Shown here: positions 1 through 12,233 of the stretch, piece by piece
Position numbering within the stretch: the first letter of the stretch is position 1
Layout: the number at the start of each line of letters is the position of its first letter
Source of the DNA: Pocillopora verrucosa
Taxonomy: Eukaryota > Cnidaria > Anthozoa > Scleractinia > Pocilloporidae
Direction of reading: 5' to 3'
NCBI RefSeq assembly: GCF_036669915.1
Contig: NC_089316.1
Span: 8,249,520 to 8,313,519 of the forward strand
DNA length: 64,000 bases
Position numbers and translations under genes: made by a program
Notes under the pieces: generated by a model
The model's database searches: none
The model's input: only the letters and a program-made list of their open reading frames with translations
Told to the model about the DNA's origin: nothing

Positions 1-164
1 ATCAGCTACTTAAAGAATACGACTCCATCAGCAGTCTCCTCAACTAAAGAAAATCTATCTAAAAAAGCTAAAAAATCTAAAGAAAAACTAAGAAAACCTC
101 AAAAAAAGAAAAAAAAAGTGGAATACTTAAATTTTGAAAATGCAAATTTTCACATTTGCTTTCA

Positions 165-505
165 AAGTAGAATGTACACTTACTAAAACAGCATGGGTGC
201 AACGTATGTGTACAAAGATATGTGTTCACTTACAAAACAATGTGCCAATAACAGATTCGAATGAACACTTTTAAATATTTATGTACATAGCCATCAAAGT
301 TAAAATTTACAAAGTTGAATGTACACTTACAAAGATGTACAATAACAAAGTTACAATTTATAAAGCTGAATGTACACTTATAAGGATGTATGTACACTTA
401 GAAATTTTTATGTGCCTTTTTAATACAGAGTTGAATGAACAATTGTAACAAAGCTGTACATAGAAAGATGAATGCACTCTTGAAGTTGAATGTACTTACT
501 GACCA
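165..505. repeat. degenerate tandem repeat, period about 30-60 bp
   Basis: The motif gaatgtacacttacaaa recurs with changes near 171, 313, 368 and 488, spaced by similar AT-rich sequence containing atgtaca. This looks like a decayed tandem array; unit borders cannot be fixed by eye. Confidence 0.5.
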
Positions 506-729
506 CTTAAACTTGTTATATCCATCTCAAAATTTGTAAAGAATATTCTCCACTGTCTCAACCTTGATTAGCCCTGCATGCGAAAGTCATAATACTTATT
601 TAATCTGAAAAGAGCATATCAGGAGAATATTTCTTTTATTTTGCAATCATGTGTATGATTACTGACCTAATAATATACATGGAAAAATTACTCCGGTCTG
701 ATTGGTTAAGATAAATGCAGTTTTCAGGT

Positions 730-785
730 AATTCAGTGCAGAAGAGAATTAATTCAGTGCAGAAGAGGGTTAATTCAGTGCAAAG
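730..785 (+). repeat. three tandem copies of a 21-bp unit
   Basis: The unit aattcagtgcagaagag plus four bases begins at 730, 751 and 772. The third copy is cut short. No function is evident. Confidence 0.85.
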
Positions 786-1056
786 CAAGTAACAAATCAG
801 ACATTCTGATTGGTCGATAATCAAAGAAACTCACAGATAAGCAATCAAATGCGAGCCTTGCATGTCGCAACAAAATTTGAAAATTTGAAATTTGCGAGCA
901 AGACAAAGGCCGTCGCTTAAAGTAGGTTTTCTTTCCCCATCGCACCTGAAAAACAGCTCAAACAACAAAAACACTGTAAAAAAATGCGACTTTAACTGCG
1001 ACTTTTACTGTTACTTTTACTGCCACTTTTACTGCCACTTTTACTGCTACTTTTAC

Positions 1057-1805
1057 TGCCTCTTTTACTGCTGCTTTTACTGCTACTTTTACTGCTACTT
1101 TTACTGCTACTTTTACTGCTGCTTTTACTGCTACTTTTACTGCTACTTTTACTGCTACTTTTACTGCTACTTTTACTGCTACTTTTACTGCTACTTTTAC
1201 TGCTACTTTTACTGCTACTTTTACTGCTGCTTTTACTGCGACTATTACTGCTACTTTTACTGCTACTTTTACTGCTACTTTTACTGCTACTTTTACTGCT
1301 ACTTTTACTGCTACTTTTACTGCTACTTTTACTGCTACTTTTACTGCTACTTTTACTGCTACTTTTACTGCTACTTTTACTGCTACTTTTACTGCTACTT
1401 TTACTGCTACTTTTACTGCTGCTTTTACTGCGACTATTACTGCTACTTTTACTGCTACTTTTACTGCTACTTTTACTGCCTCTTTTACTGCTGCTTTTAC
1501 TGCTACTTTTACTGCTACTTTTACTGCTACTTTTACTGCTGCTTTTACTGCTACTTTTACTGCTACTTTTACTGCTACTTTTACTGCTACTTTTACTGCT
1601 ACTTTTACTGCTACTTTTACTGCTACTTTTACTGCTACTTTTACTGCTGCTTTTACTGCGACTATTACTGCTACTTTTACTGCTACTTTTACTGCTACTT
1701 TTACTGCTACTTTTACTGCTACTTTTACTGCTACTTTTACTGCTACTTTTACTGCTACTTTTACTGCTACTTTTACTGCTACTTTTACTGCTACTTTTAC
1801 TGCTA
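1057..1805 (+). repeat. 420-bp higher-order duplication inside the satellite
   Basis: Marker variants such as tgcctcttttactgctgc recur at 1057 and 1477, and tgcgactattac recurs at about 1237 and 1657. The offset is 420 bp, exactly 35 basic units. The correspondence is lost at about 1806. The same 420-bp offset recurs for the pair of taccgctgcttttaatgcta variants near 2494 and 2914. Confidence 0.85.
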
Positions 1806-4800
1806 CTTTAACTGCTACTTTTACTGCTTCTTTTTCTGCTGCTTTTACTGCGACTTTTCCTGCTGCTTTTACTGCCGCTTTTACTGCCGCTTTTACTGCC
1901 ACTTTTACCGCCGCTTTTACTGCCGCTTTTACTGCCGCTTTTAACTCTACTTTTACTGCTCCTTTTACTGCTGCTTTTACTGCTGCTTTTACTGCTGCTT
2001 TTACTGCTGCTTTTATTATTACTTTTACTGCTACTTTTACTGCTACTTTTACTGCTACTTTTACTGTTACTTTTACTACTACTTTTACTGCTACTTTTAC
2101 TGCTACTTTTACTGATGCTTTTACTGCTAATTTTACTGCTACTTTTACTGCTGCTTTTACTGCTACTTTTACTGCTACTTTTACTGCTACTTTTACTGCT
2201 ACTTTTACTGCTACTTTTACTGCTACTTTTACTGCTACTTTTACTGCTACTTTTACTGCTGCTTTTACTGCTACTTTTACCGCTGCTTTTACTGCTACTT
2301 TTACTGCTACTTTTACTGCTACTTTTATTGCTACTTTTACTGCTACTTTTACTGCTGCTTTTACTGCTACTTTTACTGCTACTTTTACTGCTACTTTTAC
2401 TGCTCCTGTTACTGCTACTTTTACTGCTACTTTTACTCCTACTTTTACTGCTACTTTTACTGCTACTTTTACTGCTACTTTTACTGCTACTTTTACCGCT
2501 GCTTTTAATGCTAATTTTACTGCTTCTTTTACTGCTACTTTTACTGCTACTTTTACTGCTACTTTTACTGCTACTTTTACTGCTGCTTTTACTGCTACTT
2601 TTACTGCTTCTTTTACTGCTATTTTTACTGCTACTTTTACTGCTACTTTTACTGCTACTTTTACTGCTACTTTTACTGCTACTTTTACTGCTACTTTTAC
2701 TGCTACTTTTACTGCTACTTTTACTGCTACTTTTACTGCTACTTTTATTGCTACTTTTACTGCTACTTTTACTGCTGCTTTTACTGCTACTTTTACTGCT
2801 ACTTTTACTGCTACTTTTACTGCTACTTTTACTGCTACTTTTACTGCTGCTTTTACTGCTACTTTTACTGCTACTTTTACTGCTACTTTTACTGCTACTT
2901 TTACTGCTACTTTTACCGCTGCTTTTAATGCTAATTTTACGGCTACTTTTACTGCTGCTTTTACTGCTACTTTTACTGCTTCTTTTACTGCTATTTTTAC
3001 TGCTACTTTTACTGCTAATTTTACTGCTACTTTTACTGCTACTTTTACTGCTGCTTTTACTGCTACTTTTACTGCTACTTTTACTGCTACTTTTACTGCT
3101 ACTTTTACTGCTACTTTTACTGCTACTTTTACTGCTGCTTTTACTGCTGCTTTTACTGCTACTTTTATTGCTACTTTTACTGCTAATTTTACTGCTACTT
3201 TTACTGCTACTTTTACTGCTACTTTTACTGCCGCTTTTACTGCTGCTTTTACTGCTGCTTTTACTGCTACTTTTACTGCTACTTTTACTGCTACTTTTAC
3301 TTCTACTTTTACTGCTACTTTTACTGCTGCTTTTACTGCTGCTTTTACTGTTTCTTTTACTGCTGCTTTTACTGCTACTTTTACTGCTACTTTTACTGCT
3401 ACTTTTACTGCTTCTTTTACTGCTACTTTTACTTCTACTTTTACTGCTACTTTTACCGCTGCTTTTACTGCTGCTTTTACTGCTACTTTTACTGCTACTT
3501 TTACTGCTACTTTTACTGTTTCTTTTACTGCTGCTTTTACTGCTACTTTTACTGCTACTTTTACTGCTACTTTTACTGCTTCTTTTACTGCTACTTTTAC
3601 TTCTACTTTTACTGCTACTTTTACTGCTTCTTTTACTGCTACTTTTACTGCTACTTTTACTGCTGCTTTTACTGTTTCTTTTACTGCTGCTTTTACTGCT
3701 ACTTTTACTGCTACTTTTACTGCTACTTTTACTGCTTCTTTTACTGCTACTTTTACTTCTACTTTTACTGCTACTTTTACCGCTGCTTTTACTGCTACTT
3801 TTACTGCTACTTTTACTGCTACTTTTACTGCTACTTTTACTGCTACTTTTACTGCTACTTTTACTGCTACTTTTACTGCTACTTTTACTGCTACTTTTAC
3901 TGCTACTTTTACTGCTACTTTTACTGCTACTTTTACTGCTTCTTTTACTGCTACTTTTACTTCTACTTTTACTGCTACTTTTACCGCTGCTTTTACTGCT
4001 GCTTTTACTGCTACTTTTACTGCTACTTTTACTGCTACTTTTACTGCTACTTTTACTGCTACTTTTACTGCTACTTTTACTGCTACTTTTACTGCTACTT
4101 TTACTGCTACTTTTATTGCTACTTTTACTGCTACTTTTACTGCTACTTTTACTGCTACTTTTACTGCTACTTTTACGGCTACTTTTACTGCTGCTTTTAC
4201 TGCTAATTTTACTGCTACTTTTACTGCTACTTTTACTGCTGCTTTTACTGCTGCTTTTACTGTTTCTTTTACTGCTGCTTTTACTGCTACTTTTACTGCT
4301 ACTTTTACTGCTACTTTTACTGCTACTTTTACTGCTACTTTTACTGCTGCTTTTACTGCTAATTTTACTGCTACTTTTACTGCTACTTTTACTGCTGCTT
4401 TTACTGCTACTTTTACTGCTACTTTTACTGCTACTTTTACTGCTGCTTTTACTGTTTCTTTTACTGCTGCTTTTACTGCTACTTTTACTGCTACTTTTAC
4501 TGCTACTTTTACTGCTTCTTTTACTGCTACTTTTACTTCTACTTTTACTGCTACTTTTACCGCTGCTTTTACTGCTACTTTTACTGCTACTTTTACTGCT
4601 ACTTTTACTGCTACTTTTACTGCTACTTTTACTGCTACTTTTACTGCTACTTTTACTGCTACTTTTACTGCTACTTTTACTGCTACTTTTATTGCTACTT
4701 TTACTGCTACTTTTACTGCTGCTTTTACTGCTACTTTTACTGCTACTTTTACTGCTACTTTTACTGCTACTTTTACTGCTACTTTTACTGCTACTTTTAC

Positions 4801-6120
4801 TGCTACTTTTACTGCTACTTTTACTGCTACTTTTACTGCTACTTTTACTGCTACTTTTACTGCTACTTTTACTGCTACTTTTACTGCTACTTTTACTGCT
4901 ACTTTTACTGCTACTTTTATTGCTACTTTTACTGCTACTTTTACTGCTGCTTTTACTGCTACTTTTACTGCTACTTTTACTGCTACTTTTACTGCTACTT
5001 TTACTGCTACTTTTACTGCTACTTTTACTGCTACTTTTACTGCTACTTTTACTGCTACTTTTACTGCTACTTTTATTGCTACTTTTACTGCTACTTTTAC
5101 TGCTGCTTTTACTGCTACTTTTACTGCTACTTTTACTGCTACTTTTACTGCTACTTTTACTGCTACTTTTACCGCTGCTTTTAATGCTAATTTTACGGCT
5201 ACTTTTACTGCTGCTTTTACTGCTACTTTTACTGCTTCTTTTACTGCTATTTTTACTGCTACTTTTACTGCTAATTTTACTGCTACTTTTACTGCTACTT
5301 TTACTGCTGCTTTTACTGCTACTTTTACTGCTACTTTTACTGCTACTTTTACTGCTACTTTTACTGCTACTTTTACTGCTACTTTTACTGCTGCTTTTAC
5401 TGCTGCTTTTACTGCTACTTTTATTGCTACTTTTACTGCTAATTTTACTGCTACTTTTACTGCTACTTTTACTGCTACTTTTACTGCCGCTTTTACTGCT
5501 GCTTTTACTGCTATTTTTACTTTTATTTTTACTGCTACTTTTACTGCTGCTTTTACTGCTACTTTTACTGCTACTTTTACTGCTACTTTTACTGCTACTT
5601 TTACGGCTACTTTTACTGCTGCTTTTACTGCTAATTTTACTGCTACTTTTACTGCTACTTTTACTGCTGCTTTTACTGCTACTTTTACTGCTACTTTTAC
5701 TGCTACTTTTACTGCTGCTTTTACTGTTTCTTTTACTGCTGCTTTTACTGCTACTTTTACTGCTACTTTTACTGCTACTTTTACTGCTTCTTTTACTGCT
5801 GCTTTTACTTCTACTTTTACTGCTACTTTTACCGCTGCTTTTACTGCTAATTTTACTGCTACTTTTACTGCTACTTTTACTGCTACTTTTACTGCTGCTT
5901 TTACTGCTGCTTTTACTGCTACTTTTACGGCTACTTTTACTGCTGCTTTTACTGCTAATTTTACTGCTACTTTTACTGCTGCTTTTACTTTTATTTTTAC
6001 TGCTACTTTTACTGCTGCTTTTACTGCTACTTTTACTGCTACTTTTACTGCTACTTTTACTGCTGCTTTTACTGCTACTTTTACTGCTACTTTTACTGCT
6101 ACTTTTACTGCTACTTTTAC

Positions 6121-7728
6121 TGCTACTTTTACTGCTGCTTTTACTGTTTCTTTTACTGCTACTTTTACTGCTACTTTTACTGCTATTTTTACTGCCACTT
6201 TTACTGCTGCTTTTACTGCTGCTTTTACTGCTTGTTTTATTGCCAATTTTGGAGCGATTTTTACTGTTACTTTTACTGCTACTTTTACTGTTTGTATTAC
6301 TGCGACTTTTGCTGTTACTTTTACAATTACTTTTACTGCGACTTTTACTGCGACTTTTACTGCTACTTTTACTGCTGCTATTACTGCTGCTTTTACTGCT
6401 GCTTTTATTGCTACTTTTACTGCTACTTTTACTGCTACTTTTACAGCTACTTTTCCTGCAACTTTTACTGCTTTTTTTACTGCTACTTTTACTGCTTCTT
6501 TTACTGCTACTTTTACTGCTGCTTTTACTGCGACTTTTACTGCTACTTTTACTGTTATTTTTATTGCTACTTTTACTGCTGCTTTTACTGTTAGTTTTAC
6601 TTTTACTGATACTTTTACTGTTACTTTTACTTTTACTGCTGCTTTTACTGCCACTTTTACTGCTACTTTTACTGCTACTTTTACTGCTACTTTTACTGCT
6701 ACTTTTACTGCTACTTTTACTACTACTTTTACTGGTGCTTTTACTCCTACTTTTACTCCTACTTTTACTGCTACTTTTACTGCTACTTTTACTACTACTT
6801 TTACTGGTACTTTTCCTGCTACTTTTCCTGCCACTTTTACTGCTACTTTTACTCCTACTTTTACTGCTACTTTTACTGCTAATTTTACTGCTACTTTTAC
6901 TGCTACTTTTACTGCTACTTTTACTGCTACTTTTACTGCTGCTTTTACTGTTTCTTTTACTGCTACTTTTACTGCTACTTTTACTGCTATTTTTACTGCC
7001 ACTTTTACTGCTGCTTTTACTGCTGCTTTTACTGCTTGTTTTATTGCCAATTTTGGAGCGATTTTTACTGTTACTTTTACTGCTACTTTTACTGTTTGTA
7101 TTACTGCGACTTTTGCTGTTACTTTTACAATTACTTTTACTGCGACTTTTACTGCGACTTTTACTGCTACTTTTACTGCTGCTATTACTGCTGCTTTTAC
7201 TGCTGCTTTTATTGCTACTTTTACTGCTACTTTTACTGCTACTTTTACAGCTACTTTTCCTGCAACTTTTACTGCTTTTTTTACTGCTACTTTTACTGCT
7301 TCTTTTACTGCTACTTTTACTGCTGCTTTTACTGCGACTTTTACTGCTACTTTTACTGTTAATTTTAATGCTACTTTTACTGCTGCTTTTACTGTTAGTT
7401 TTACTTTTACTGATACTTTTACTGTTACTTTTACTTTTACTGCTGCTTTTACTGCCACTTTTACTGCTACTTTTACTGCTACTTTTACTGCTACTTTTAC
7501 TGCTACTTTTACTGCTACTTTTACTACTACTTTTACTGGTGCTTTTACTCCTACTTTTACTCCTACTTTTACTGCTACTTTTACTGCTACTTTTACTACT
7601 ACTTTTACTGGTACTTTTCCTGCTACTTTTCCTGCCACTTTTACTGCTACTTTTACTCCTACTTTTACTGCTACTTTTACTGCTAATTTTACTGCTACTT
7701 TTACTGCTACTTTTACTGCTTCTTTTAC
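6121..7728 (+). repeat. 804-bp tandem higher-order repeat, two copies
   Basis: Positions 6121-6924 and 6925-7728 carry the same series of rare unit variants, including ttgccaattttggagcg (6240 and 7044) and ggtacttttcctgc (about 6803 and 7607). The offset is 804 bp, or 67 basic units. Only a few differences are visible, for example near 6556 against 7360. Such near-identity points to a recent block duplication. Confidence 0.9.
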
Positions 7729-8320
7729 TGCTACTTTTACTGCTACTTTTACTGCTACTTTTACTGCTTCTTTTACTGCTGCTTTTACTTCTACTTTTAC
7801 TGCTACTTTTACCGCTGCTTTTACTGCTAATTTTACTGCTACTTTTACTGCTACTTTTACTGCTACTTTTACTGCTGCTTTTACTGCTGCTTTTACTTCT
7901 ACTTTTACTGCTACTTTTACCGCTGCTTTTACTGCTAATTTTACTGCTACTTTTACTGCTACTTTTACTGCTACTTTTACTGCTGCTTTTACTGCTGCTT
8001 TTACTGCTACTTTTACGGCTACTTTTACTGCTGCTTTTACTGCTAATTTTACTGCTACTTTTACTGCTACTTTTACTGCTGCTTTTACTGCTACTTTTAC
8101 TGCTTCTTTTACTGCTGCTTTTACTTCTACTTTTACTGCTACTTTTACCGCTGCTTTTACTGCTGCTTTTACTGCTACTTTTACTGTTACTTTTACTGTT
8201 ACTTTTACTGTTACTTTTACTGTTACTTTTATTGCTACTTTTACTGCTACTTTTACTGCTGCTTTTACTGCTACTTTTATTGCTGCTTTTACTGCTATTT
8301 TTTCTGCGACTTTTTGCTGC

Positions 8321-8866
8321 TACATTTAGTGCGACTTTTATTGCTACTCTTACTGCGACTCTAACTGCGACTTTTGGGCGACTCTCACGGCGACTTTTAC
8401 GGTTACTGTTACTTTTATTGCGACTTTAACTGTGACTTTTAGGGTGAATTTTAGTGCGACTTTTAGTGCGTGTTTTAGTGCGAGTTTTACTGCTACTTTT
8501 ACTGCGACTTTTACTGCGACTTTTACTGCTCTTTTTAGTGCGACTTTTACGGCGAATTTTATTGTTACTTGTACTGCGACTGTTACCTCTACTTTTGCTG
8601 TGACTTTAATTGCTACTTTTAATGCGACTTTTACTGCAACTTTTAATGCGACTTTTAGTGTGTTTTTTAATGCTACTTTTACGGCAACTTGGACTGCTGC
8701 TTTTTTCTGCGACTTTTACTGCTACTTTCACTGCGACTTTTACTGCGACTTTTACTGCGACCTGTACTGCTGCTTTTACTGCTACTTTCATTGCGACTTT
8801 TACTGCGACTTGTACTGCGACTTTTACTGTGACTTTTATTGCGACTTTTAGTGCGACTTTTAGGGA
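8321..8866 (+). repeat. diverged end of the 12-bp satellite
   Basis: Units are still recognisable (gcgacttttactgcgac) but carry many substitutions and register shifts from about 8300 onward, where single-base indels break the phase. Decay toward the edge is usual for a satellite boundary. Confidence 0.85.
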
Positions 8867-9210
8867 CGTCAGAGACAAGAATGTGTAGACTGGTGGATAG
8901 AGTATTTTGAGAATTTAAGAGATTCTGGTTTGGACAACGATGCAAGCGTTATACAACGAGAATGTTTGACATTCTGTTTTATGGATTTGATTGAAGTTGA
9001 GCTCAACAGAATTGCCGGCGCTGGAGAAGAACCTTCATAGAATCCGGCCATCTACCGATCTGGAATGTCCTTCCGGAGAGCCAGATATTCTGTACTTTCT
9101 TCAGGAGCTGAAAGATCCGGAATATTATTCTACCCCGATTGATATGGAGCTATGGAGGAAATTGAAATTGCCGAGAATATGTGCGCAACGCGACCTCGAG
9201 AGAAAGAGTA
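8867..9210 (+). pseudogene. broken C-terminal piece of an integrase-like transposon protein
   Basis: From 8867 the frame begins RQRQECVDWWIEYF, continues with IQRECLTFCFMDLIEVELNR, then meets a stop at about 9038. The expected continuation HRIRPSTDLECPSGEPDILY lies in another frame from about 9024, so a frameshift separates the halves. From memory, the pattern of a WW pair, QREC..FCFMDLIQ.EL, H.IR and PSG.PD.LYFLPEL is typical of the integrase-core protein common in cnidarian and fish genomes. No start codon or upstream catalytic domain is present because the satellite abuts directly. Family naming is moderate; that the fragment is broken is clear. Confidence 0.55.
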
Positions 9211-9295
9211 AAAAAGCTGACGTTTCGAGCGTTAGCCCTTCGTCAGTCGCTCTGACGAAGGGCTAACGCTCGAAACGTCAGCTTTTTTACTCTTT
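9203..9295. repeat. perfect 44-bp inverted repeat, 5-nt loop
   Basis: The left arm 9203-9246 and right arm 9252-9295 are exact reverse complements, with loop tcgct. The core is gacgtttcgagcgttagccc. A diverged relative with matching flanks lies at 26020-26170, so this is a dispersed repeat terminus and not a local gene feature. Confidence 0.95.
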
Positions 9296-9350
9296 ACGGT
9301 GGCTAATTTACGTTTTCAACCCAGTTGTTAACACTAAATTACCTGCTATA

Positions 9351-9395
<45 letters not shown>

Positions 9396-9870
9396 TTCAC
9401 TCGAGAGAAAGAGTGTTGTCCCGCCTTTAGGGAATTGGCAGAAACGCCAATGTAAAACGAGAGACTTGACACGCCCTCTACAATTGACAAGGCTCGCCAA
9501 GTCACGCCTCTGAACACTTACGTAACACAGATCGAAGTAACTTTTAGGTATGAATACGTCATATGCTGGAAATCCACTCCTAAGCATCGTTTTCACTACA
9601 TTTCTGTCAAGCCTTTACCACCTTTTCGTTATGTTCTCGTGGATATTCTTTTTATCTCGGTGCTTTGAGAATGCGTTTTTGATAAAATTCACCAGTCTCT
9701 ACTTTGAGAGTGAGGCTTGGGGTGAAATTAGTTACTCTGGCGTCCATATGTAGAAGGGATTGTCGTAAGTTATGTCTTTTCGTTGCTCAAGCATGGGCGG
9801 CCTCACATCACAGAGTTGCCCTCTGTGCCTGTCTATTCGGTGAGGATAGCTTTCGTACCTTTCAAGAACC
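9296..9870. other. repeat flank and unassigned sequence
   Basis: The first 100 bases (tggctaatttacgttttcaa onward) belong to the same dispersed element as the hairpin, since they recur inverted near 26030-26065. The rest has short ORFs without recognisable similarity. Confidence 0.5.
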
Positions 9871-9983
9871 GAAAGTCGCGGTAAAAGAAGCGCCAAAAGT
9901 AACAGTAAAAGTCGCAATAAAAGTAGCAGTAAAAGTCGCATGAAAGTCACAGTGAAAGTCGCAGTGAAAGTAGCAGGAAAATA
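9871..9983 (-). repeat. short inverted outpost of the 12-bp satellite
   Basis: The plus strand reads aaaagtagcagtaaaagtcg, the reverse complement of the large array's unit. About nine degenerate units are present, 1 kb beyond the main array and in opposite orientation. Confidence 0.9.
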
Positions 9984-12198
9984 CAAAATGATGTGTGTTC
10001 CCTATGGGGTTCCGTAACCGGCCACTCTCGCGCGCGCTGTTGAAATTCTACCAAGAATCAGGCACGCAATGAGATAATTTTCTCAACTTTTAATAGAACG
10101 CTTAATTTTCATAAGCTTTAACTTAACTTTTCTCTAAGATCGCCAAGATTTAATAATACCCCGGGACGGCGCCGTACCAAATCCAGTGTAAAAGGAGAGT
10201 TATTTCTCTTTGAAGGAGAAATGAGAGTTATTCTATTCTGACCAATGTTACGGCCTTACCAGTATGCATTCTTCGCTCTGTTGGTAGTGCGAAGGTGTTC
10301 TTGACTTCGCTGGTATTCCCTGTTCGGCCCTTCTTTCCCCTCTTGTACGCGTTGGCCACATTCACTCTCGATTCTGATTGATCCACGAACTGCAGTAAAT
10401 AATAGTCGTGATACGCATACGCTCTCCTCTCCAAGGACCTCTTGGGGGGCTTTTCGAAAAATGCCCAAGGAAGGTAATGATTGCAGGCACAAATAAAAAT
10501 CAGACATTTCATCTAAAAAAAACAAAAAAAAACGCAACTTCGTTTGGCGTTCAACGCACATTTACAAGAGAGTCTTTGTGAAAAATGAAAGAGGCAATGA
10601 CACGTGAATACTTAAAGCTTTTGCCGAGGGGTAGTGGGTTCGTAAATAATTATTTGTTATCTACCGGTAGTTATTTTTCTGTTGTTGCATTGTCCCAATT
10701 TTCTGCCATAGGTCAGGTGTTGGGAAAAGCGTTTTTCAATGCGGCTCATTAGTGTTATCAATAGGTTTATCTGATTTAAGAGCGCACGATTGTTTCTATT
10801 CATGCAGTCCCAGTTGTGCGGAGCATGTATGACCAAATGGGACAACATCTATTGTTGGTAGATAATTAGGAGTTCCTATGTTTGATGTCCATTGTTTCAT
10901 TAGTCCATTCGGCAAAATTCATTGTTGTGTTGTATCGGTTGCATCTTGTGTTGTAGCGGTTGTGTTGTGTCGGTTGCATAAAACAGAGAGTTTCTCCGTT
11001 GGTCCAAGCTAATTTTTTCTGGTATCGTTTTTCTCCTTGCAAATATAAAAATAATTTTATCAAAGTTTCAAATTGGCCTGTGTCTTTCGATCGCGTAAGA
11101 AGAAAGGGTTTGGAACAAAGCTTGTATCAGTTCCTATCAAACATCAAATGCAACATTTAAAAGCATGTGACTGAAAAGCATAGCTGATATCCCGATCGCT
11201 CATTTGTAGCTTGAAGCTACAAATACAACTCTTATTACGAGTTACTCTTTTTGTTGTCTCGTTGCTTCTGCGTTACTGAAATGTTTTTTTCTTCTTGTTT
11301 CGTTAGAGCAATTTTTTCTGACGATTGTCTGTAGCTTGTCACTCGTGGAAAGTCCATTGGGAAACGAAACATTTGTAATTCCCTTTAGAGTCTAATTAAA
11401 CTGCAAATTTTGTTACATGAATACCTTGCCTCCGCCGTCAGTAACCGTGTCGCTATTATTCTTCAGGCAAACTGTAACTGAAGGCGGGGTTATCATCTGT
11501 TTAATTAGTAATCTGTACTGATATTGAGATAAGTGCCAACCCTTGTGGTGTTTTCAACAGATGTAGTAAAAACTTTAAAATCGGATTTCTTTTAGATTCT
11601 TTTATTTATTGATTGATTATGCCCTTAGCACGTTTTACGAATTGGGAGTTTTTCCGCACAGATGTCTTATCATCCATTTGAATTTTATCTCGTTTCTTTC
11701 CTTTTTATTTTTCTTTACTTTTTGAAAGAGGGTCTTAGTCATTTGCCTGAATTAATCTTATTTCAGAGCATTTCCGATTGCAGAAACGTTGAAGTTCTTT
11801 GTCTTACGAAATCTGCCTCCTGGAATCATTTGGCAAACTTTAAGTTACTTTTTACACCTTAGTTTTTTGCTTTGTTTCCCACGGGGATGCCAATTCTCTG
11901 AGTGTGATTTGTGATTTCTTTTGGGATATTTTTATCAGTTTCAGGACAATAGCTTTAATCAGTGCTGTGTTTCGTGATGTTTTGTCGAGTGCCTAATTAT
12001 CCGTGTCAAATTCTCTTCTTCAGTATTTTCATTTACTTAAAATGTTAGAGATCCTAGTTTGCCCACTGGATATATTATTTCTTTTCTTTCTTGCTTGCTT
12101 TGAAAGGACGGAAATTCCAGGAAATTCAACAAAAGTTTCAGAATAGTTTTGACCCATGCATGACAGCATGATTGCACAATTCTCCATGACATGTGCGA
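9984..12198. other. intergenic region upstream of eEF1A
   Basis: I find no gene. Minus-strand frames of 60-100 codons at 10228-10561 and 10657-10848 show no domain I recognise. A short GTTGTGTTGT-type repeat sits at 10922-10975. Confidence 0.5.
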
Positions 12199-12206
12199 TG
12201 ACGTCA
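12199..12206. promoter_or_regulatory. palindromic CRE (TGACGTCA)
   Basis: The full CREB/ATF consensus TGACGTCA lies about 60 bp upstream of the predicted eEF1A start site, a usual distance for a functional CRE. Binding is inferred. Confidence 0.6.
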
Positions 12207-12233
12207 TTAGTAACATCCCCCTCTAAGCATTTC

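Larger units (their letters stand above)
1..984. other. AT-rich flank without a recognisable gene
   Basis: No ORF here looks like a protein domain and I see no RNA gene. The stretch holds a degenerate tandem repeat (165-505), three copies of a 21-bp repeat (730-785) and two CCAAT-type motifs on the minus strand (ATTGG near 702 and 809). It leads directly into the 12-bp satellite. Confidence 0.6.
985..8320 (+). repeat. 12-bp satellite array (TTTTACTGCTAC)n, about 7.3 kb
   Basis: About 600 units of TTTTACTGCTAC follow one another in constant register. Variation is concentrated at a few unit positions, chiefly TAC to TGC, TTC or TAA. Because 12 is divisible by 3 and the unit has no stop codon, several frames stay open for kilobases: Leu-Leu-Leu-Leu, Cys-Tyr-Phe-Tyr and Ala-Thr-Phe-Thr on the plus strand, and Val-Ala-Val-Lys on the minus strand. 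These frames lack gene features (no mixed composition, no splice or start context), so I annotate a satellite and no CDS. Higher-order duplications are listed separately. An assembly collapse could make the true array longer. Confidence 0.97.

Noticed and set aside
958-7638. 2226-codon minus-strand open frame of Val-Ala-Val-Lys repeats
   Set aside because: It is the satellite read in one frame. It starts at GTG, has no mixed-composition region, and other frames are equally open.
2115-8429. 2104-codon plus-strand poly-leucine frame as a gene
   Set aside because: A 12-bp unit without stop codons gives this automatically; a chain of over 2000 leucines is not a plausible protein. The substitution bias is kept as a finding only.
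10228-10561. Overlapping minus-strand frames of about 95-100 codons
   Set aside because: No domain, no splice-linked partner exon and two frames equally open; not supported as a gene.
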